This document shows, piece by piece, positions 39,058 to 48,718 of a stretch of DNA of 64,000 nucleotides (positions within the stretch are counted from its first letter, which is position 1; each line of letters opens with the position of its first letter). The DNA is from G963422445 sp963422445 (GTDB lineage Bacteria; Pseudomonadota; Alphaproteobacteria; Thalassobaculales; Thalassobaculaceae). A program made the position numbers and the translations under genes. The DNA is taken from NCBI GenBank assembly GCA_963422445.2, contig OY729512.2, positions 4,526,001 to 4,590,000 on the forward strand. Reading direction: 5' to 3'. The notes below the pieces were generated by a model. The model ran no database searches. It worked only from the letters and a program-made list of their open reading frames with translations, and was not told the DNA's origin.

Positions 39058-40278
39058 TACCAAGCGCGCTCCAAATTGACTCACCATCCCAATATGTTGG
39101 GGTGACGGTCCGGACGACCTTCATAGACTGTGGTGATCGACTCACCAGCGCCGGAGGATGACGATGAGTGCGGCAACGCCGATAACCTGGACGGCACACA
39201 CAGCGGACGAGCTCCACGCGCTTTCGAGGCACTGCGGGGACGCGAAGCAAGCGTCGCGCGCGCGTGCGCTCGCCATGATCATGGAGGGTGCGTCTCGCAC
39301 GGAGGCGGCTCGGGCGCAGGGCATGGAGCTTCAAATCCTGCGCGACTGGGTGTTGCGCTACAACACGGAGGGCTTCGACGGCCTCGCGGATCTCCCGCGC
39401 GGCGGGAGCGAGGGCCGGTTGACGGACGCGCAGATCGCCGAGATCGGCGCCTGGATCGAGGCGGGTCCCGAGCTTGAGCGGGACGGTGTGACGCGCTGGC
39501 GCGTTCAGGACATCTTACGGAAAATCGAGGAGGCCTTCGGGGTCATCTATACGGAGAGCGGTGCCCGTATGATGCTCCGAAGGGCCGGGTTTCGCTTTGT
39601 CTCGGGGCGGCCGGTCCACCCCAAAGCCGACGCGGAGCGGCAGAGGTCGTTCGTGGCGGAGTTCGAGGCACAGTTGACGTCGGCGCTCAGCTCTGAGGCG
39701 CTGGCGGGTCCGATAGAAATCTGGTTCCAGGACGAAGCGCGCATCGGCCAGAAGGGGATGACGACACGGGTCTGGGCGAATGGGAAGCAGCGTCCGCGCA
39801 TCCTGCGCGACCATCGCTATGGCTACGTCTATCTGTTCGGCGCCACCTGCGCAGAGCGCGGCGTCGGCATCGCCCACGTGGCGGACAGGGCGAACACGGC
39901 GTCGATGAACGAGCATCTGGCGGCGATCGGCGCGGCCGTGGCGCCGGGTGCGCACGGCGTGATTGTGCTGGACGGGGCGGGCTGGCATCGCTCGGGCGAC
40001 CTTCTCGTTCCCCCCAACCTGACGCTCGTGCATCTGCCGCCCTACAGTCCGGAACTCAATCCGATGGAGCAGATCATTCTGTTCCTGAAATCGAACCGCT
40101 TCGCCAACCGCGTGTTCAAGAATGTCTCCGCCCTGAGGGACGCCTGCTGGACGGGGTGGCAATGGCTGACCGACCAGCCCGACGTCATCACCAATACGAC
40201 CCGGCGCAGCTGGGCCGTAGCCCCATCGTGCTGATCCCGATGCCTCACTGTATCGGTTCATATGACTTGCGTTTGGTA
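39058..40278 (+). mobile_element. IS630-family element
   Basis: The ends TACCAAGCGC and GCGTTTGGTA are imperfect inverted repeats, with TA at each edge as expected for IS630/Tc1-type insertion at TA. It is 1.2 kb with one transposase gene. It is inserted within the transposase gene of the IS427-type element. Confidence 0.75.
39164..40234 (+). CDS. IS630-family transposase
   Basis: This transposase (356 aa) has the IS630 layout. An N-terminal helix-turn-helix (GASRTEAARAQGMELQIL, RDWVLRYNTEGFDGLAD) and a winged helix (RRAGFRFVSGRPVHPKAD) precede the DDE core: IEIWFQDEARIGQKG, HGVIVLDGAGWHRSG, LPPYSPELNPMEQI. All three acidic residues are present. Two ATG codons are in frame, at 39158 and 39164. 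The second is preferred because GGAGG lies 6 bases before it. The frame is intact, so the element may be active. Confidence 0.88.
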   Translation: MSAATPITWTAHTADELHALSRHCGDAKQASRARALAMIMEGASRTEAARAQGMELQILRDWVLRYNTEGFDGLADLPRGGSEGRLTDAQIAEIGAWIEAGPELERDGVTRWRVQDILRKIEEAFGVIYTESGARMMLRRAGFRFVSGRPVHPKADAERQRSFVAEFEAQLTSALSSEALAGPIEIWFQDEARIGQKGMTTRVWANGKQRPRILRDHRYGYVYLFGATCAERGVGIAHVADRANTASMNEHLAAIGAAVAPGAHGVIVLDGAGWHRSGDLLVPPNLTLVHLPPYSPELNPMEQIILFLKSNRFANRVFKNVSALRDACWTGWQWLTDQPDVITNTTRRSWAVAPSC

Positions 40279-40840
40279 TGACTGGCCTACAACGCCGGCA
40301 ACAAGGGACGCGCGCCATTCCGGTCCTGGATATGCGCCGGATGGACCTGGGCCGCAAGCGTCACCTTGCCGGCATCGTCGCCGCATTCCTCGCTGCCCGC
40401 TTCGACCGTCGGCACGCTCGGACTGTCGATGATGGCCGCGCTCGGGTTCGCACTACGCCCCGACCGGAGCCGCTCAAGCGTCGTAAAACGGGCGCAAACC
40501 TGCTCCAGGATCCCCGACCGGGACCACGCGTAGAAATAGGTCTGAACCGTCGTAAACGCCGGACAATCCGTCGGTCATGCCCGCCAACTACACCCTGCCA
40601 AGAGCATGCAGGCGATCGCGTTCACCACGTCGCGCAGGTCCACCTGACGGGGACGACCAAGCCGGCAAGGCGGTGGAAGAAGCGGGTCCAGCAAGGTCCA
40701 CCCAGCATCGGTCAGATCGCTTTCGTAACGCTCCGTCTTACAGCTATACTGCTCCCGGGTGGTCTCGTCCCAAGCCATGATGTGCCCCATGGTGTGAGTG
40801 TTCACCCACGAAGACACACTATGCGAGACCACCCAACTAG

Positions 40841-41705
40841 GCCGTGTTGACGAATTCATGAAATGCTGATAATCATTCTCCATCAATGACACTTTCCGGG
40901 GACTTATCATGGCGTTACGCCTGCTCGTCCCGGATGCTGTCTGCTCGACACTCGAGCCGCTACTGCGTGAGAGCAAACACGCCGCCGGCGCCCCGCCACG
41001 ACTCAGCGACCGACTGTTCATCGAAGCCGTCCTCTACCAGGCGCGGACCGGAACCTCCTGGCGCGACTTGCCCGACGGATTCGGCCATTGGAACGCCATT
41101 TATCAGCGGTTTCGCCGTTGGGAGAAGCGCCATCTCCGGGCACGGCTCTGGCAACAGATACAACAGGTAGACGATGAACCACTCAAGGAAGTGTTCATCG
41201 ATTCGACCATCCTGCGCGCTCATCAACACGCCGCGGGCGCGGTAAAAAACAGCGGCCAAGAGGCCCAGGCTCCCGGCCGCTCCCGGGGCGGGTTCTCCAC
41301 CAAGCTGCACGTGGCCTGTGCCAACGAAACAACCGGTGTGTCCGTCGTGTTGACGGGTGGCGAGCGCCATGATGGCGTGGGATTCGAGCTGCTGTGGAAG
41401 GCTTTGCCCAGCTCTCCCGCACCGGAGGCTGCGGTCATGGACAAGGCGTATGACAGCAAGGGCATTCGCCAGGTGCTGGCCGACCAGGGCGTCGAAGCCG
41501 TGATTCCCGCCCGGTCGAACCGGACTGAGACGATTCATCACGATCAAGAAAAGGACAAGCGGCGCCAGCAGGTCGAGCGATTCTTCAACAAGCTCAAACA
41601 ATTTCGTCGCAGTGCCACACGCTATGACAAGCTCGTTCGGACGGTCCTCGCGTTTGTCCACATTGTCTCAGCATGGAGTATGCTTCGATCATTCGTCAAC
41701 ACGGC
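40841..41705 (+). mobile_element. IS5-family element inserted at CTAG
   Basis: The 865-bp element has inverted ends GCCGTGTTGACGAA and TTCGTCAACACGGC and is flanked by CTAG (40837-40840 and 41706-41709). It lies in the right end of the IS427-type element. The target site supplies the transposase stop codon. Confidence 0.85.
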
Positions 41706-41709
41706 CTAG
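40909..41709 (+). CDS. IS5-family transposase
   Basis: This transposase has 266 aa. The N-terminus MALRLLVPDAVCSTLEPLL is followed by a core with VFIDSTILRAHQHAAGA, GRSRGGFSTKLHVACA, AVMDKAYDSKGIRQVLADQG and VERFFNKLKQFRRSATRYD, giving the DDE order. The frame is intact. The last sense codon uses the terminal GC of the element plus the C of the CTAG target, and the stop is the TAG of that target, so translation ends in the duplicated host DNA. Confidence 0.88.
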   Translation: MALRLLVPDAVCSTLEPLLRESKHAAGAPPRLSDRLFIEAVLYQARTGTSWRDLPDGFGHWNAIYQRFRRWEKRHLRARLWQQIQQVDDEPLKEVFIDSTILRAHQHAAGAVKNSGQEAQAPGRSRGGFSTKLHVACANETTGVSVVLTGGERHDGVGFELLWKALPSSPAPEAAVMDKAYDSKGIRQVLADQGVEAVIPARSNRTETIHHDQEKDKRRQQVERFFNKLKQFRRSATRYDKLVRTVLAFVHIVSAWSMLRSFVNTA

Positions 41710-41724
41710 TTTTAGGTCAGGCTC

Positions 41725-42513
41725 TCAGAGCACGGCAAGCTCCTCCTCGAGATCGGCAAGCTCGGAGCCGCCGGCCATCAAGCGCCGGATATCATCTTCC
41801 ACAAGTTCTTCCCTGGATCCGGCCCCGATCACCTCGCCAAGCGACAGGAATGTAAAACGATCGCCCACCAGCTTGGAATGGATCTCGTTATGCGTGATGA
41901 GGATGATCGCGATGGTCCCCAATGCGCGGACGCGTTTGATCGTCTTCAGCACCTCCATCTGCTGTTTCTGTCCCAACGCAGATGTCGGCTCATCAAGGAT
42001 CAACACCTTCGCTCCAAAATAGATCGCACGAGCAATCGCCAGGCTTTGGCGTTGGCCGCCCGACATCGTGCCGACAGCCTGCCCGGGATCGGAGATGTCA
42101 ATTCCGATCTTGATCATCTCGTCGTGCGTAATCCGGTCCATATCCGTGAGCCTCATGAGGCCGAACGGCGCCAGACCCCGAAAGATCTCGCGGCCCATGA
42201 AAAAGTTCCGGGTCACCGACATCAACTGATTCAGAGCCAGATCCTGATAGACAGTGCCGATGCCCGCCGCGGTCGCGTCACGAGGCGACCTGAACTGCAC
42301 CGGTTCGCCCTCGACGTAGATCTGCCCCGAAGTCGGCGCATGAACACCGGCCAGAATCTTGATCAAGGTCGACTTGCCGGCCCCGTTGTCTCCGAGCAGC
42401 GCATGCACTTCACCGGAGTAGATGTCGAGCGAAACGCCATTCAGCGCTGTAAACGGGCCAAATTTCTTGACGACATTCTCGACCCGAACAAGCGGCGTTG
42501 AGGTCTCTGCCAT
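41725..42513 (-). CDS. Sugar ABC transporter ATP-binding protein, single ABC domain (FrcA-like)
   Basis: This cytoplasmic ATPase (262 aa) belongs to a carbohydrate uptake ABC transporter. The Walker A motif is ALLGDNGAGKSTLIKI, the signature is TMSGGQRQSLAIARA, and the Walker B motif is KVLILDEPTSALG. It has one ABC domain, like FrcA of rhizobial fructose transporters and unlike the two-domain RbsA. It is preceded by the permease with a one-base gap. Its TGA stop is part of the TCAG target duplication of the IS427-type element, so the insertion left the protein intact but cut any downstream co-transcription. Confidence 0.92.
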   Translation of the reverse strand: MAETSTPLVRVENVVKKFGPFTALNGVSLDIYSGEVHALLGDNGAGKSTLIKILAGVHAPTSGQIYVEGEPVQFRSPRDATAAGIGTVYQDLALNQLMSVTRNFFMGREIFRGLAPFGLMRLTDMDRITHDEMIKIGIDISDPGQAVGTMSGGQRQSLAIARAIYFGAKVLILDEPTSALGQKQQMEVLKTIKRVRALGTIAIILITHNEIHSKLVGDRFTFLSLGEVIGAGSREELVEDDIRRLMAGGSELADLEEELAVL

Positions 42514-42514
42514 A

Positions 42515-43642
42515 TCAGATTCCTCCCGTTATTCGTTTTCGGATATTCTCGTTGGCGAAGGCCGCGATTAGCAGAACGCTTCCGAGAAACACGCGGTAGT
42601 AGGATCCGTCGATCCAGGAAATGTAAAAAACCGAGTTTTGCACCAGGCCGAAGATCACCGCACCGAAAATCACCCCGAGAATCGAGCCGAACCCGCCGGT
42701 CATGACGGTCCCGCCGACGACAGCCGCAGCAATCGCCTCAAGTTCCTTGAGATTGCCCTTCGCGGCATCGGCGGTGTTGGTATCGAAAACTTGGCAGGCG
42801 GCAAACAGGGTTGCGCAAAATGCCGTGAACATAAACAGGCCGATCTTGACCTGGTTGACCGGAACACCGTTTGCCCGGGCGCTTTCACGGTTGTCGCCGG
42901 TCGCGTAGATCCAGTTTCCGAGTTGGGTCCGCGCAAGCACGACAAAGGTCACCGCCGCTAGGACCATCCACCAGGCGACGCGCGCATCAAGCCCGGTAAC
43001 CCATTGATCTCCGCGGCGATTGATGTTCCACCCCAAGTCGTAGAGCAGAGTGAACACCCATTTGAAGGCCTCGCCGCCAAACAGATAGGCGAAGAAGTCA
43101 TCCTGTTTGAAATCCGGAAGCCCCGATATCTGCGTCGACCCCTCGTTGAACTCGCGAAAGCAGACTTCTGTCAAACCGCGGAGAATAAACAGGAACGCCA
43201 GAGTCACGATGAATGACGAGAGACCCGATCGAACCACGATGTTGCCGATCAGGCAGCCGATTCCCAGGGTCATGACCAGTGTCAGGAGGAACGCCATAAG
43301 GGGCGTCGCTTCGCCGAGGCCGAACGGCAGGCCCCATTTCATCATCATGGCCATCGACATGCCGGCGAACCCGATCATCGAGCCGATCGACAGGTCGAAC
43401 TCACCGGCAATCATCAACAGGCAAGCCCCGGTCGCGATGATCCCGAGCTGGGCAATGATCGATAAATTGTTCTTGATACCGAGCGGGTTGTAGACGACAT
43501 CGCCCGCGACAATGGCTAGAAAAAGCAGGATGACGACCATCCCGGAAAACGCGCCGATTTCCGGCCGCCGAACCAGCCTGAGTATCCGGTTTTCCGCTGC
43601 CCGGCGATCGGATTCTGTCCGATCGGTCATGGTATCCGCCAT
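42515..43642 (-). CDS. Sugar ABC transporter permease (FrcC/RbsC-like)
   Basis: This inner-membrane permease (375 aa) is of the BPD_transp_2 type. Segments include FSGMVVILLFLAIVAGDVV, LMIAGEFDLSIGSMIGFAG (the EAA-like conserved loop of RbsC/FrcC), GNIVVRSGLSSFIVTLAF, and VVGGTVMTGGFGSILGVIFG near the C-terminus. The frame extends upstream to 43717. The ATG at 43642 gives MADTMTDRTESDRRAAENR and a more usual cytoplasmic start. It lies in one operon with the ATPase downstream and the binding protein upstream. Confidence 0.9.
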   Translation of the reverse strand: MADTMTDRTESDRRAAENRILRLVRRPEIGAFSGMVVILLFLAIVAGDVVYNPLGIKNNLSIIAQLGIIATGACLLMIAGEFDLSIGSMIGFAGMSMAMMMKWGLPFGLGEATPLMAFLLTLVMTLGIGCLIGNIVVRSGLSSFIVTLAFLFILRGLTEVCFREFNEGSTQISGLPDFKQDDFFAYLFGGEAFKWVFTLLYDLGWNINRRGDQWVTGLDARVAWWMVLAAVTFVVLARTQLGNWIYATGDNRESARANGVPVNQVKIGLFMFTAFCATLFAACQVFDTNTADAAKGNLKELEAIAAAVVGGTVMTGGFGSILGVIFGAVIFGLVQNSVFYISWIDGSYYRVFLGSVLLIAAFANENIRKRITGGI

Positions 43643-43900
43643 TACGACCCGCTCCCGTTCCTGCAACCTGCCTCGCGGCCATCCTCGTTCTGCTTCGCCC
43701 TGCGGTTCGCGCACCACATCCTGACAGCGTCATAACAGGCCATATGAACGACCGGACTTTCGTGATATTCGGTCATCTCGCGGCGTTCCACCATTCATGC
43801 ATGGCGACCAGACCAGGTACCAACCCGAAGCGTAACCGGCCTGCCACGAAGGCGGAGGGGTCGATCCGACCCCTCCGCGTGAGTCGTGTCGCCCTGCGGG

Positions 43901-44815
43901 CTACCGATTCACGCCAGCTTGCGCCTCGACCGCGGCCGCGTTCCTCTTGTCAACGAAGCCTGGTCCCGAGGGAATGTTGGCTCCGGGCAGCATCCCGGCA
44001 TTCGTATTGTAAAGGTGCAGAACAACAACCGGCATATAGCCTTGCAGGCGCTGTTGCTGGTCGATGGAATACTGAACCCTGCCGGATTTGATGAGCGAAA
44101 TGACGCCAGGCGTCAGGTCGAAGCAGGACAGATGAACATCGGCGCCAACTTCATCCACGGCTTCGGCAGCCGCCTCGCAGACATGCGGACCGACCGCCAG
44201 GAGGGCGTCGATGCTGGCGTCGGCCTGAATCGCCGCAGCAGTCCTCGTCTTGATCTGGGTGACATCGTTCGAGACATCGATCATTTTGAGTTCGGCTCCC
44301 ATGGCTTCAAAGTAGCCGTTGCAGCGATCCACGAGCGCCGTGTTGAAAGCCTCCTGGTTCAGACAGAGGGCTTTCTTGGCGCCTTCTTTCGCGGCGCGTT
44401 CACCGGCCTTGAAACCGGCAAGTTTTTCCGGTTGCCCGATATGCATCAGGGCACCTACGGCGGCGGACGATTCGAGGCCCGAGTTGATCGTGACAACCGG
44501 AATACCGGCAGCGGATGCAGATCTGATGGCATTCCCCAAGGCGGCCGCATCGGGAAGCGATACGATCAGGCCGTCAGGATTGGTTGCGGTCGCTGCCTCG
44601 ATCAGCTTGGCCATGTCCGCCATGTCACCGCTTGGCGCAAAATTGTATTCCAGATCAACGCCAAGTGCCGCTGCCGCATCCTTCGCGCCTTTCTCGACAA
44701 CCGGCCAAAACGGATCTGTTCCCTGCGTATGCGTGACGACGACATACCGTTCCGCCATCGCGTTCGATCCCGCGAGCATCAATGCTGCTATTGCGAAAGG
44801 AAGTAGTTTTTTCAT
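43901..44815 (-). CDS. Sugar ABC transporter substrate-binding protein
   Basis: This periplasmic binding protein (304 aa) is of the ribose/fructose type (Peripla_BP_4). The signal peptide is MKKLLPFAIAALMLAGSNAM with cleavage after AMA. Motifs of the family are VVTHTQGTDPFWPVVEKGAK, NPDGLIVSLPDAAAL, GIPVVTINSGLES and QYSIDQQQRLQGYMPVVVL. The frame is open further upstream, but the ATG at 44815 with its signal peptide is clearly the start. It is the first gene of the transporter operon. The sugar cannot be deduced. Confidence 0.92.
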   Translation of the reverse strand: MKKLLPFAIAALMLAGSNAMAERYVVVTHTQGTDPFWPVVEKGAKDAAAALGVDLEYNFAPSGDMADMAKLIEAATATNPDGLIVSLPDAAALGNAIRSASAAGIPVVTINSGLESSAAVGALMHIGQPEKLAGFKAGERAAKEGAKKALCLNQEAFNTALVDRCNGYFEAMGAELKMIDVSNDVTQIKTRTAAAIQADASIDALLAVGPHVCEAAAEAVDEVGADVHLSCFDLTPGVISLIKSGRVQYSIDQQQRLQGYMPVVVLHLYNTNAGMLPGANIPSGPGFVDKRNAAAVEAQAGVNR

Positions 44816-45153
44816 CCAATGGTTCCCCTGTTGGTGCCGCCATGTGGGCGGCGCTTTTTTTCGACAATGTCCGGGTCGGCCGTTCAGCCTGTGCTCTCGG
44901 GGCATCCCTTGCCTGCACAGACCACCGGTCGAATTCCCGGCCGACTCGAATACGCCCGGATGCCAGAGAACATTTGCCAGCGCGCCATGACGACTCGCAG
45001 GTGTGATCTTCTCGCACTCACATCCGACCGGTTGAATCTTCGCACAACTGCCGACGGTTCGCAATTATCAGATACGAGTTCGCACCGCGCAACAGGGAGG
45101 ATGGAACACCGGTGCGGAACCTCCGACCGACACGTCCGGAACGCCATTGTCGA
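44816..45153. other. Intergenic region upstream of the sugar transporter
   Basis: This 338-bp gap between the acyl-CoA synthetase stop and the binding-protein start should hold the transporter promoter. No clear operator or promoter hexamers stand out. Confidence 0.4.
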
Positions 45154-46782
45154 TCAGACAGGAGCCGGGTCCCGATTTCGCGCAAGATAATTTTCGACAA
45201 GTGCGAACTTCCTGATCTTTCCCGACCCGGTCAGCGGAAACGATGCCACGGGCTCCCATATGACCGGCGTCTTTTGTGGCGACAGACTGGCCCGGCAGTG
45301 CTGCCGCAAATCCTGCGGATCGAAGCTGCGGCCTGGCTCCGGACGCACAAAGGCGGCAATGATCTCGCCCCACTTTTCGTCCGGAACGCCGACAACGGCG
45401 ATTTCGGCGACATCCGGATGTTCCAGCAGAACATTCTCGATCTCGATCGGGAACAGATTTTCGCCGCCGCGGATGATCATTTCCTTGACCCGCCCGGTAA
45501 TGCGCAGGTAACCGCGCCGGTCCAGTGCACCGAGATCGCCGGTATGGAGCCAGCCTTCGGCGTCAATAGCGGCCGCCGTCGCGTCCGGATCGGCGTGATA
45601 GGCGATCATCCTGCAATAGCCACGCACACAGATCTCGCCAATCGTATCAATCAGCACGATCCGGTTGCCGTCGACGCTCCGGATCGATACCTCGGTCTGC
45701 GGCATGGGCTGACCGACCGTATTGCAGATGTCATCAAGCGTCTCCCCAACGCAATGCTGGGTAATCAACGGCGCTGCCTCGGTCTGTCCGTAAACGGTTT
45801 GAAACGCGCAGCCGAAAGCTTCGGATGCCTTGCGGACAAGCTCCGGCGCCACCATCGAGCCGCCGGAGACCACGACGTCGACCGTGGAAACATCGAAGGC
45901 TTCCTGCTCCAGGCATTCAAGCATCGCGATGATCATGGTCGGGACGCCCAACACTGCGGTCACCCGTTCACGCTCGATCAGTCGCAGAATTGCGATCGGA
46001 TCGAACAATCGGACAAGATGCATCGGACAGCCGGATTGCAAGCTGCCGAGCGTGATCATGCCACAACCACTGGTATGGAACATCGGCATGAAATTGGCCC
46101 AGATCGACCGGGCGGTGGTTCCGGCGCGTTTTGCAAAAAAGCGGGCGTTATTGGTCAGGGCGCGATGTGACAGTACCGCCCCCTTCGGAAATCCGGTCGT
46201 TCCAGACGTATACTGGATCTGCGCAGCATCGTCGGGCGTCACGACCGGCAGACCGGATTGGCCGCTACTCCGGAACAACGACGCCGTATCGGCCAGATCG
46301 ACGATCTCACGCAGCACCGCAAGTCCGGCAATGGCCTCAGCCGCGATTTCGGACATTGGATTGCCACGATATTCTTCGACGAAAAACAGTCCGACCGCAC
46401 CGGACTGTTCCAGTACGTATCTCAGTTCAGCAACCTGATAGGCCGGATTGGCGGTCACCAGCACCAGGCCTGCAAGGCCGCAAGCGTATTCCATCAACAC
46501 CCATTCCGGGATATTCGGCGCCCAGACCACCACCCGTTCTCCGAACCGGAAACGGGATGCCAAGGCGACCGCCAACCGCTGGCTGTCAGCCTCGAGGTCG
46601 GCGAAAGACCAGTGCCGTCCAGCGTCACCTGCCGGATCCACTTCCACGAGAGCGAGTGCACTGGGCCGTTCTGTGGCCATATCCCGTAACAACTGGCCGA
46701 CCGTCGTCTCCAGCACGACATCGTCAACCTGCAACGGAACACAGGATTCAGACAGATCGAGATCGTACAAAGGCACGGACAT
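45154..46782 (-). CDS. AMP-dependent acyl-CoA synthetase
   Basis: This enzyme of the adenylate-forming family (542 aa) activates a carboxylic acid with ATP and CoA. The AMP-binding motif YTSGTTGFPKGAVLSHRAL, the VYGQTEAAPLITQH motif and the C-terminal GWLHTGDLGALDRRGYLRI, GRVKEMIIRGGENLFP and GKIRKF (catalytic lysine) are all present. The ATG at 46782 is chosen because GGAGG lies just before it. The frame extends slightly upstream. The MaoC-like protein and MDR oxidoreductase upstream on the same strand suggest a small acyl-CoA catabolic operon. Substrate unknown. Confidence 0.93.
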   Translation of the reverse strand: MSVPLYDLDLSESCVPLQVDDVVLETTVGQLLRDMATERPSALALVEVDPAGDAGRHWSFADLEADSQRLAVALASRFRFGERVVVWAPNIPEWVLMEYACGLAGLVLVTANPAYQVAELRYVLEQSGAVGLFFVEEYRGNPMSEIAAEAIAGLAVLREIVDLADTASLFRSSGQSGLPVVTPDDAAQIQYTSGTTGFPKGAVLSHRALTNNARFFAKRAGTTARSIWANFMPMFHTSGCGMITLGSLQSGCPMHLVRLFDPIAILRLIERERVTAVLGVPTMIIAMLECLEQEAFDVSTVDVVVSGGSMVAPELVRKASEAFGCAFQTVYGQTEAAPLITQHCVGETLDDICNTVGQPMPQTEVSIRSVDGNRIVLIDTIGEICVRGYCRMIAYHADPDATAAAIDAEGWLHTGDLGALDRRGYLRITGRVKEMIIRGGENLFPIEIENVLLEHPDVAEIAVVGVPDEKWGEIIAAFVRPEPGRSFDPQDLRQHCRASLSPQKTPVIWEPVASFPLTGSGKIRKFALVENYLARNRDPAPV

Positions 46783-46834
46783 CAAACCTCCATTTCGCAA
46801 CGGTATCGCCGCATCCCGAAATACCGGATCGACA

Positions 46835-47602
46835 TCATCTGTACCTCGCCTCGGATACCGGCTTGCCAGCCTGGTTCACGAGCCGGAGATGTCCGCCCTG
46901 TTTTTGCAGGACCAGACGATCATCCCAAAACATCGGTCGCAGAAACCGCACATCCATTTCAAGGCGATCCGGCAAACCGTTCCGGACAATATGGGCCATG
47001 AAGAAATGTATGCCCATCAGTCCTGCCGCGATCGGCGCACGGAAGCCGAACCGAGCGGCGACATCCGGGTCGTTATGGATCGGATTGAGCGTATTGTCGC
47101 TGTACCCTGCAACGCCCTCCGGCGAAAGCTGGTGGACGGAGACATCGTCGAACCCGCCGTCACCGACAGCAGCATTCGGCGATGACGCGCTTCGACCCGG
47201 ACCGCGTTCGACATTCGAGCCCGGCCGCAGTCCCGATCGTTCGACATCGCAGACCATCGTCCCGTCGGAGCGCCGGTATTCGAAGGTGCAAAAGACCTGG
47301 CGGCCACGCGGTACGTCCTGAACACGGCTGACCACGCCGTTGACCCTCAGTTGCTCATCAAGGCGAACGGCGTGATGCTGATGAAAACGCTGGGTCATGT
47401 GAACTTGGCCGACCATGGAAATTCCCGAAGCGTCGATCGCCTTCAAGGCCCCGTGTCCGAGAAATGTCAGATCGGCGCAATTTCCAAACATCGCCGTCTC
47501 AATGCCGGCGGCACAATGTTTGCGCTCCTGAAACGCCCGTTCGACAGCAAATACCACCGGCCCGAAGATGAACCCTTCCGTCAAGATTTCCTCCCCGCGC
47601 AT
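46835..47602 (-). CDS. MaoC-type acyl-CoA dehydratase-like protein
   Basis: This 255-aa protein has two hot-dog halves. The C-terminal half carries the hydratase-2 motif (SPEGVAGYSDNTLNPIHNDPD..., with catalytic Asp and His positions D..NP.H). The N-terminal half is the non-catalytic FAS1-like part. It probably hydrates or dehydrates an enoyl-CoA. It lies 52 bp upstream of the acyl-CoA synthetase on the same strand and is likely co-transcribed with it. Confidence 0.82.
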   Translation of the reverse strand: MRGEEILTEGFIFGPVVFAVERAFQERKHCAAGIETAMFGNCADLTFLGHGALKAIDASGISMVGQVHMTQRFHQHHAVRLDEQLRVNGVVSRVQDVPRGRQVFCTFEYRRSDGTMVCDVERSGLRPGSNVERGPGRSASSPNAAVGDGGFDDVSVHQLSPEGVAGYSDNTLNPIHNDPDVAARFGFRAPIAAGLMGIHFFMAHIVRNGLPDRLEMDVRFLRPMFWDDRLVLQKQGGHLRLVNQAGKPVSEARYR

Positions 47603-47788
47603 GTCTCATCCCTCACCTGTGACCATTCCGGCGTATCTGTGAAGCCAATTGTACGACGAAGTCCTGTGCGCCAATACCGTTCCAAGGGCCGACGCGCCGA
47701 ACACATGGGCGCTTCGATGCGGTCTCCCGGCACCGGAAACGCCGGCAGCGCAGATCGAATACCGACGAGGCTTATTCGGATTTTCGGC

Positions 47789-48718
47789 TCATCGGACCTT
47801 CAGGACCAGTTTGCCCTGCAAATGCCGTGCTTCGCTGACCCAATGGGCGGCGACAGCCTCTGGCAATGGATAAACGGTGACCTGCGGGATCTTGATCGCA
47901 CCGATTGAAATCAACGCCAACACGCGCTCAAGATGCGGCCGGTCGCGCCCGACTGCCGGCCTGAGCATCGTCACGTCATCCCGCGGCGCCAGCGGCGCCT
48001 GGGAACCGGACGCAATAAATGCCGCCCGGCCGCCCGAGCGCAATACCTGAACAGAGCGTAGCGCGACATCGCCGCCCGCGGTTTCGAAAACCGCGTCGAT
48101 ACCGGCGACGACCTCGGTAAAGTCGACAGTGTTGTAGTCGATGATCTCGTCGGCACCGAGGTCGCGAAGATAGGCATGATTCGCGGGACTTGCCGTCGTT
48201 ATCACGCGAGCCCCGATATGCTTGGCGATCTGAATGCCCATGCTGGCGACCCCACCGGCACCGCCCTGGATAAGTATGGTTTCACCGGATTTGAGCTGAA
48301 GCGTATCCTCGATGGAGACCTTCGCGGTCAGGCCGGCCAATGCGACAGCGGCGGCATCGATATGCGACAGCGTGTCCGGTTTCCGGGCGATGATCGAGGA
48401 TTTTACCGCGAGCTTCTCGGCGTAGGTTCCCTCCTGACCAACATCGAGAACCCCGAAGACTGCCTCACCGGCCTCCAGATCGGCACCCGGACCGGCATCC
48501 TGAACGACGCCTGAAAAATCCCGACCCAGAATGTAAGGAAAACGGCCGATCGGCCCGCCCTCATAACCACCGGCGCGGACCTTCCAGTCAGCCGCGTTGA
48601 TCGAAGCAGCATGCACTTCGACAATCACCATCCCCGGGCCACACTCCGGATCGGGATATTCTCCGTACTGAAGGACATCCGGGGTCCCTTGCCGTTCGAG
48701 ATAGACCGCTTTCATCAT
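47789..48718 (-). CDS. Quinone oxidoreductase-type zinc-less MDR dehydrogenase
   Basis: This medium-chain dehydrogenase/reductase (309 aa) uses NADPH. The N-terminal GroES-like domain (VIVEVHAASINAADWKVRAG, YILGRDFSGVVQDAG) lacks the structural zinc cysteines. The Rossmann motif is ILIQGGAGGVASMGIQIAKH. The frame is open to 48934, but the ATG at 48718 (MMKAVYLERQGTPDVLQYG) is the family start and has AGAGGG before it. Same strand as the MaoC and acyl-CoA synthetase genes. Confidence 0.9.
   Translation of the reverse strand: MMKAVYLERQGTPDVLQYGEYPDPECGPGMVIVEVHAASINAADWKVRAGGYEGGPIGRFPYILGRDFSGVVQDAGPGADLEAGEAVFGVLDVGQEGTYAEKLAVKSSIIARKPDTLSHIDAAAVALAGLTAKVSIEDTLQLKSGETILIQGGAGGVASMGIQIAKHIGARVITTASPANHAYLRDLGADEIIDYNTVDFTEVVAGIDAVFETAGGDVALRSVQVLRSGGRAAFIASGSQAPLAPRDDVTMLRPAVGRDRPHLERVLALISIGAIKIPQVTVYPLPEAVAAHWVSEARHLQGKLVLKVR

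Larger units (their letters stand above)
38755..40778 (-). pseudogene. IS427-type transposase split by IS630
   Basis: The N-terminus on the minus strand starts at 40778 (MAWDETTREQY, YESDLTDAGWTLLDPLLP, LGRPRQVDLRDVVNAI). The core is degraded around 40330-40560. The C-terminus (WVVERSFGWLRRCRRLSRDF) lies at 38755-39057 beyond the IS630 element. Removing the IS630 element restores ...LQAGQNTVQIV across the junction. Sequence matches the transposase at 4569. Confidence 0.72.
38732..41724 (-). mobile_element. IS427-type element carrying two further IS insertions
   Basis: This is a relative of the element at 4491, in opposite orientation. The left end TGTCTGA and right end TTTTAGGTCAGGCTC are flanked by a TCAG duplication (38728-38731 and 41725-41728). 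The left end has an internal deletion that joins TGTCTGA to ATCATAATG. An IS630 element (39058-40278) splits the transposase gene and another IS5-family element (40841-41705) splits the right end. The insertion falls exactly at the stop codon of the ABC ATPase gene. Confidence 0.78.
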
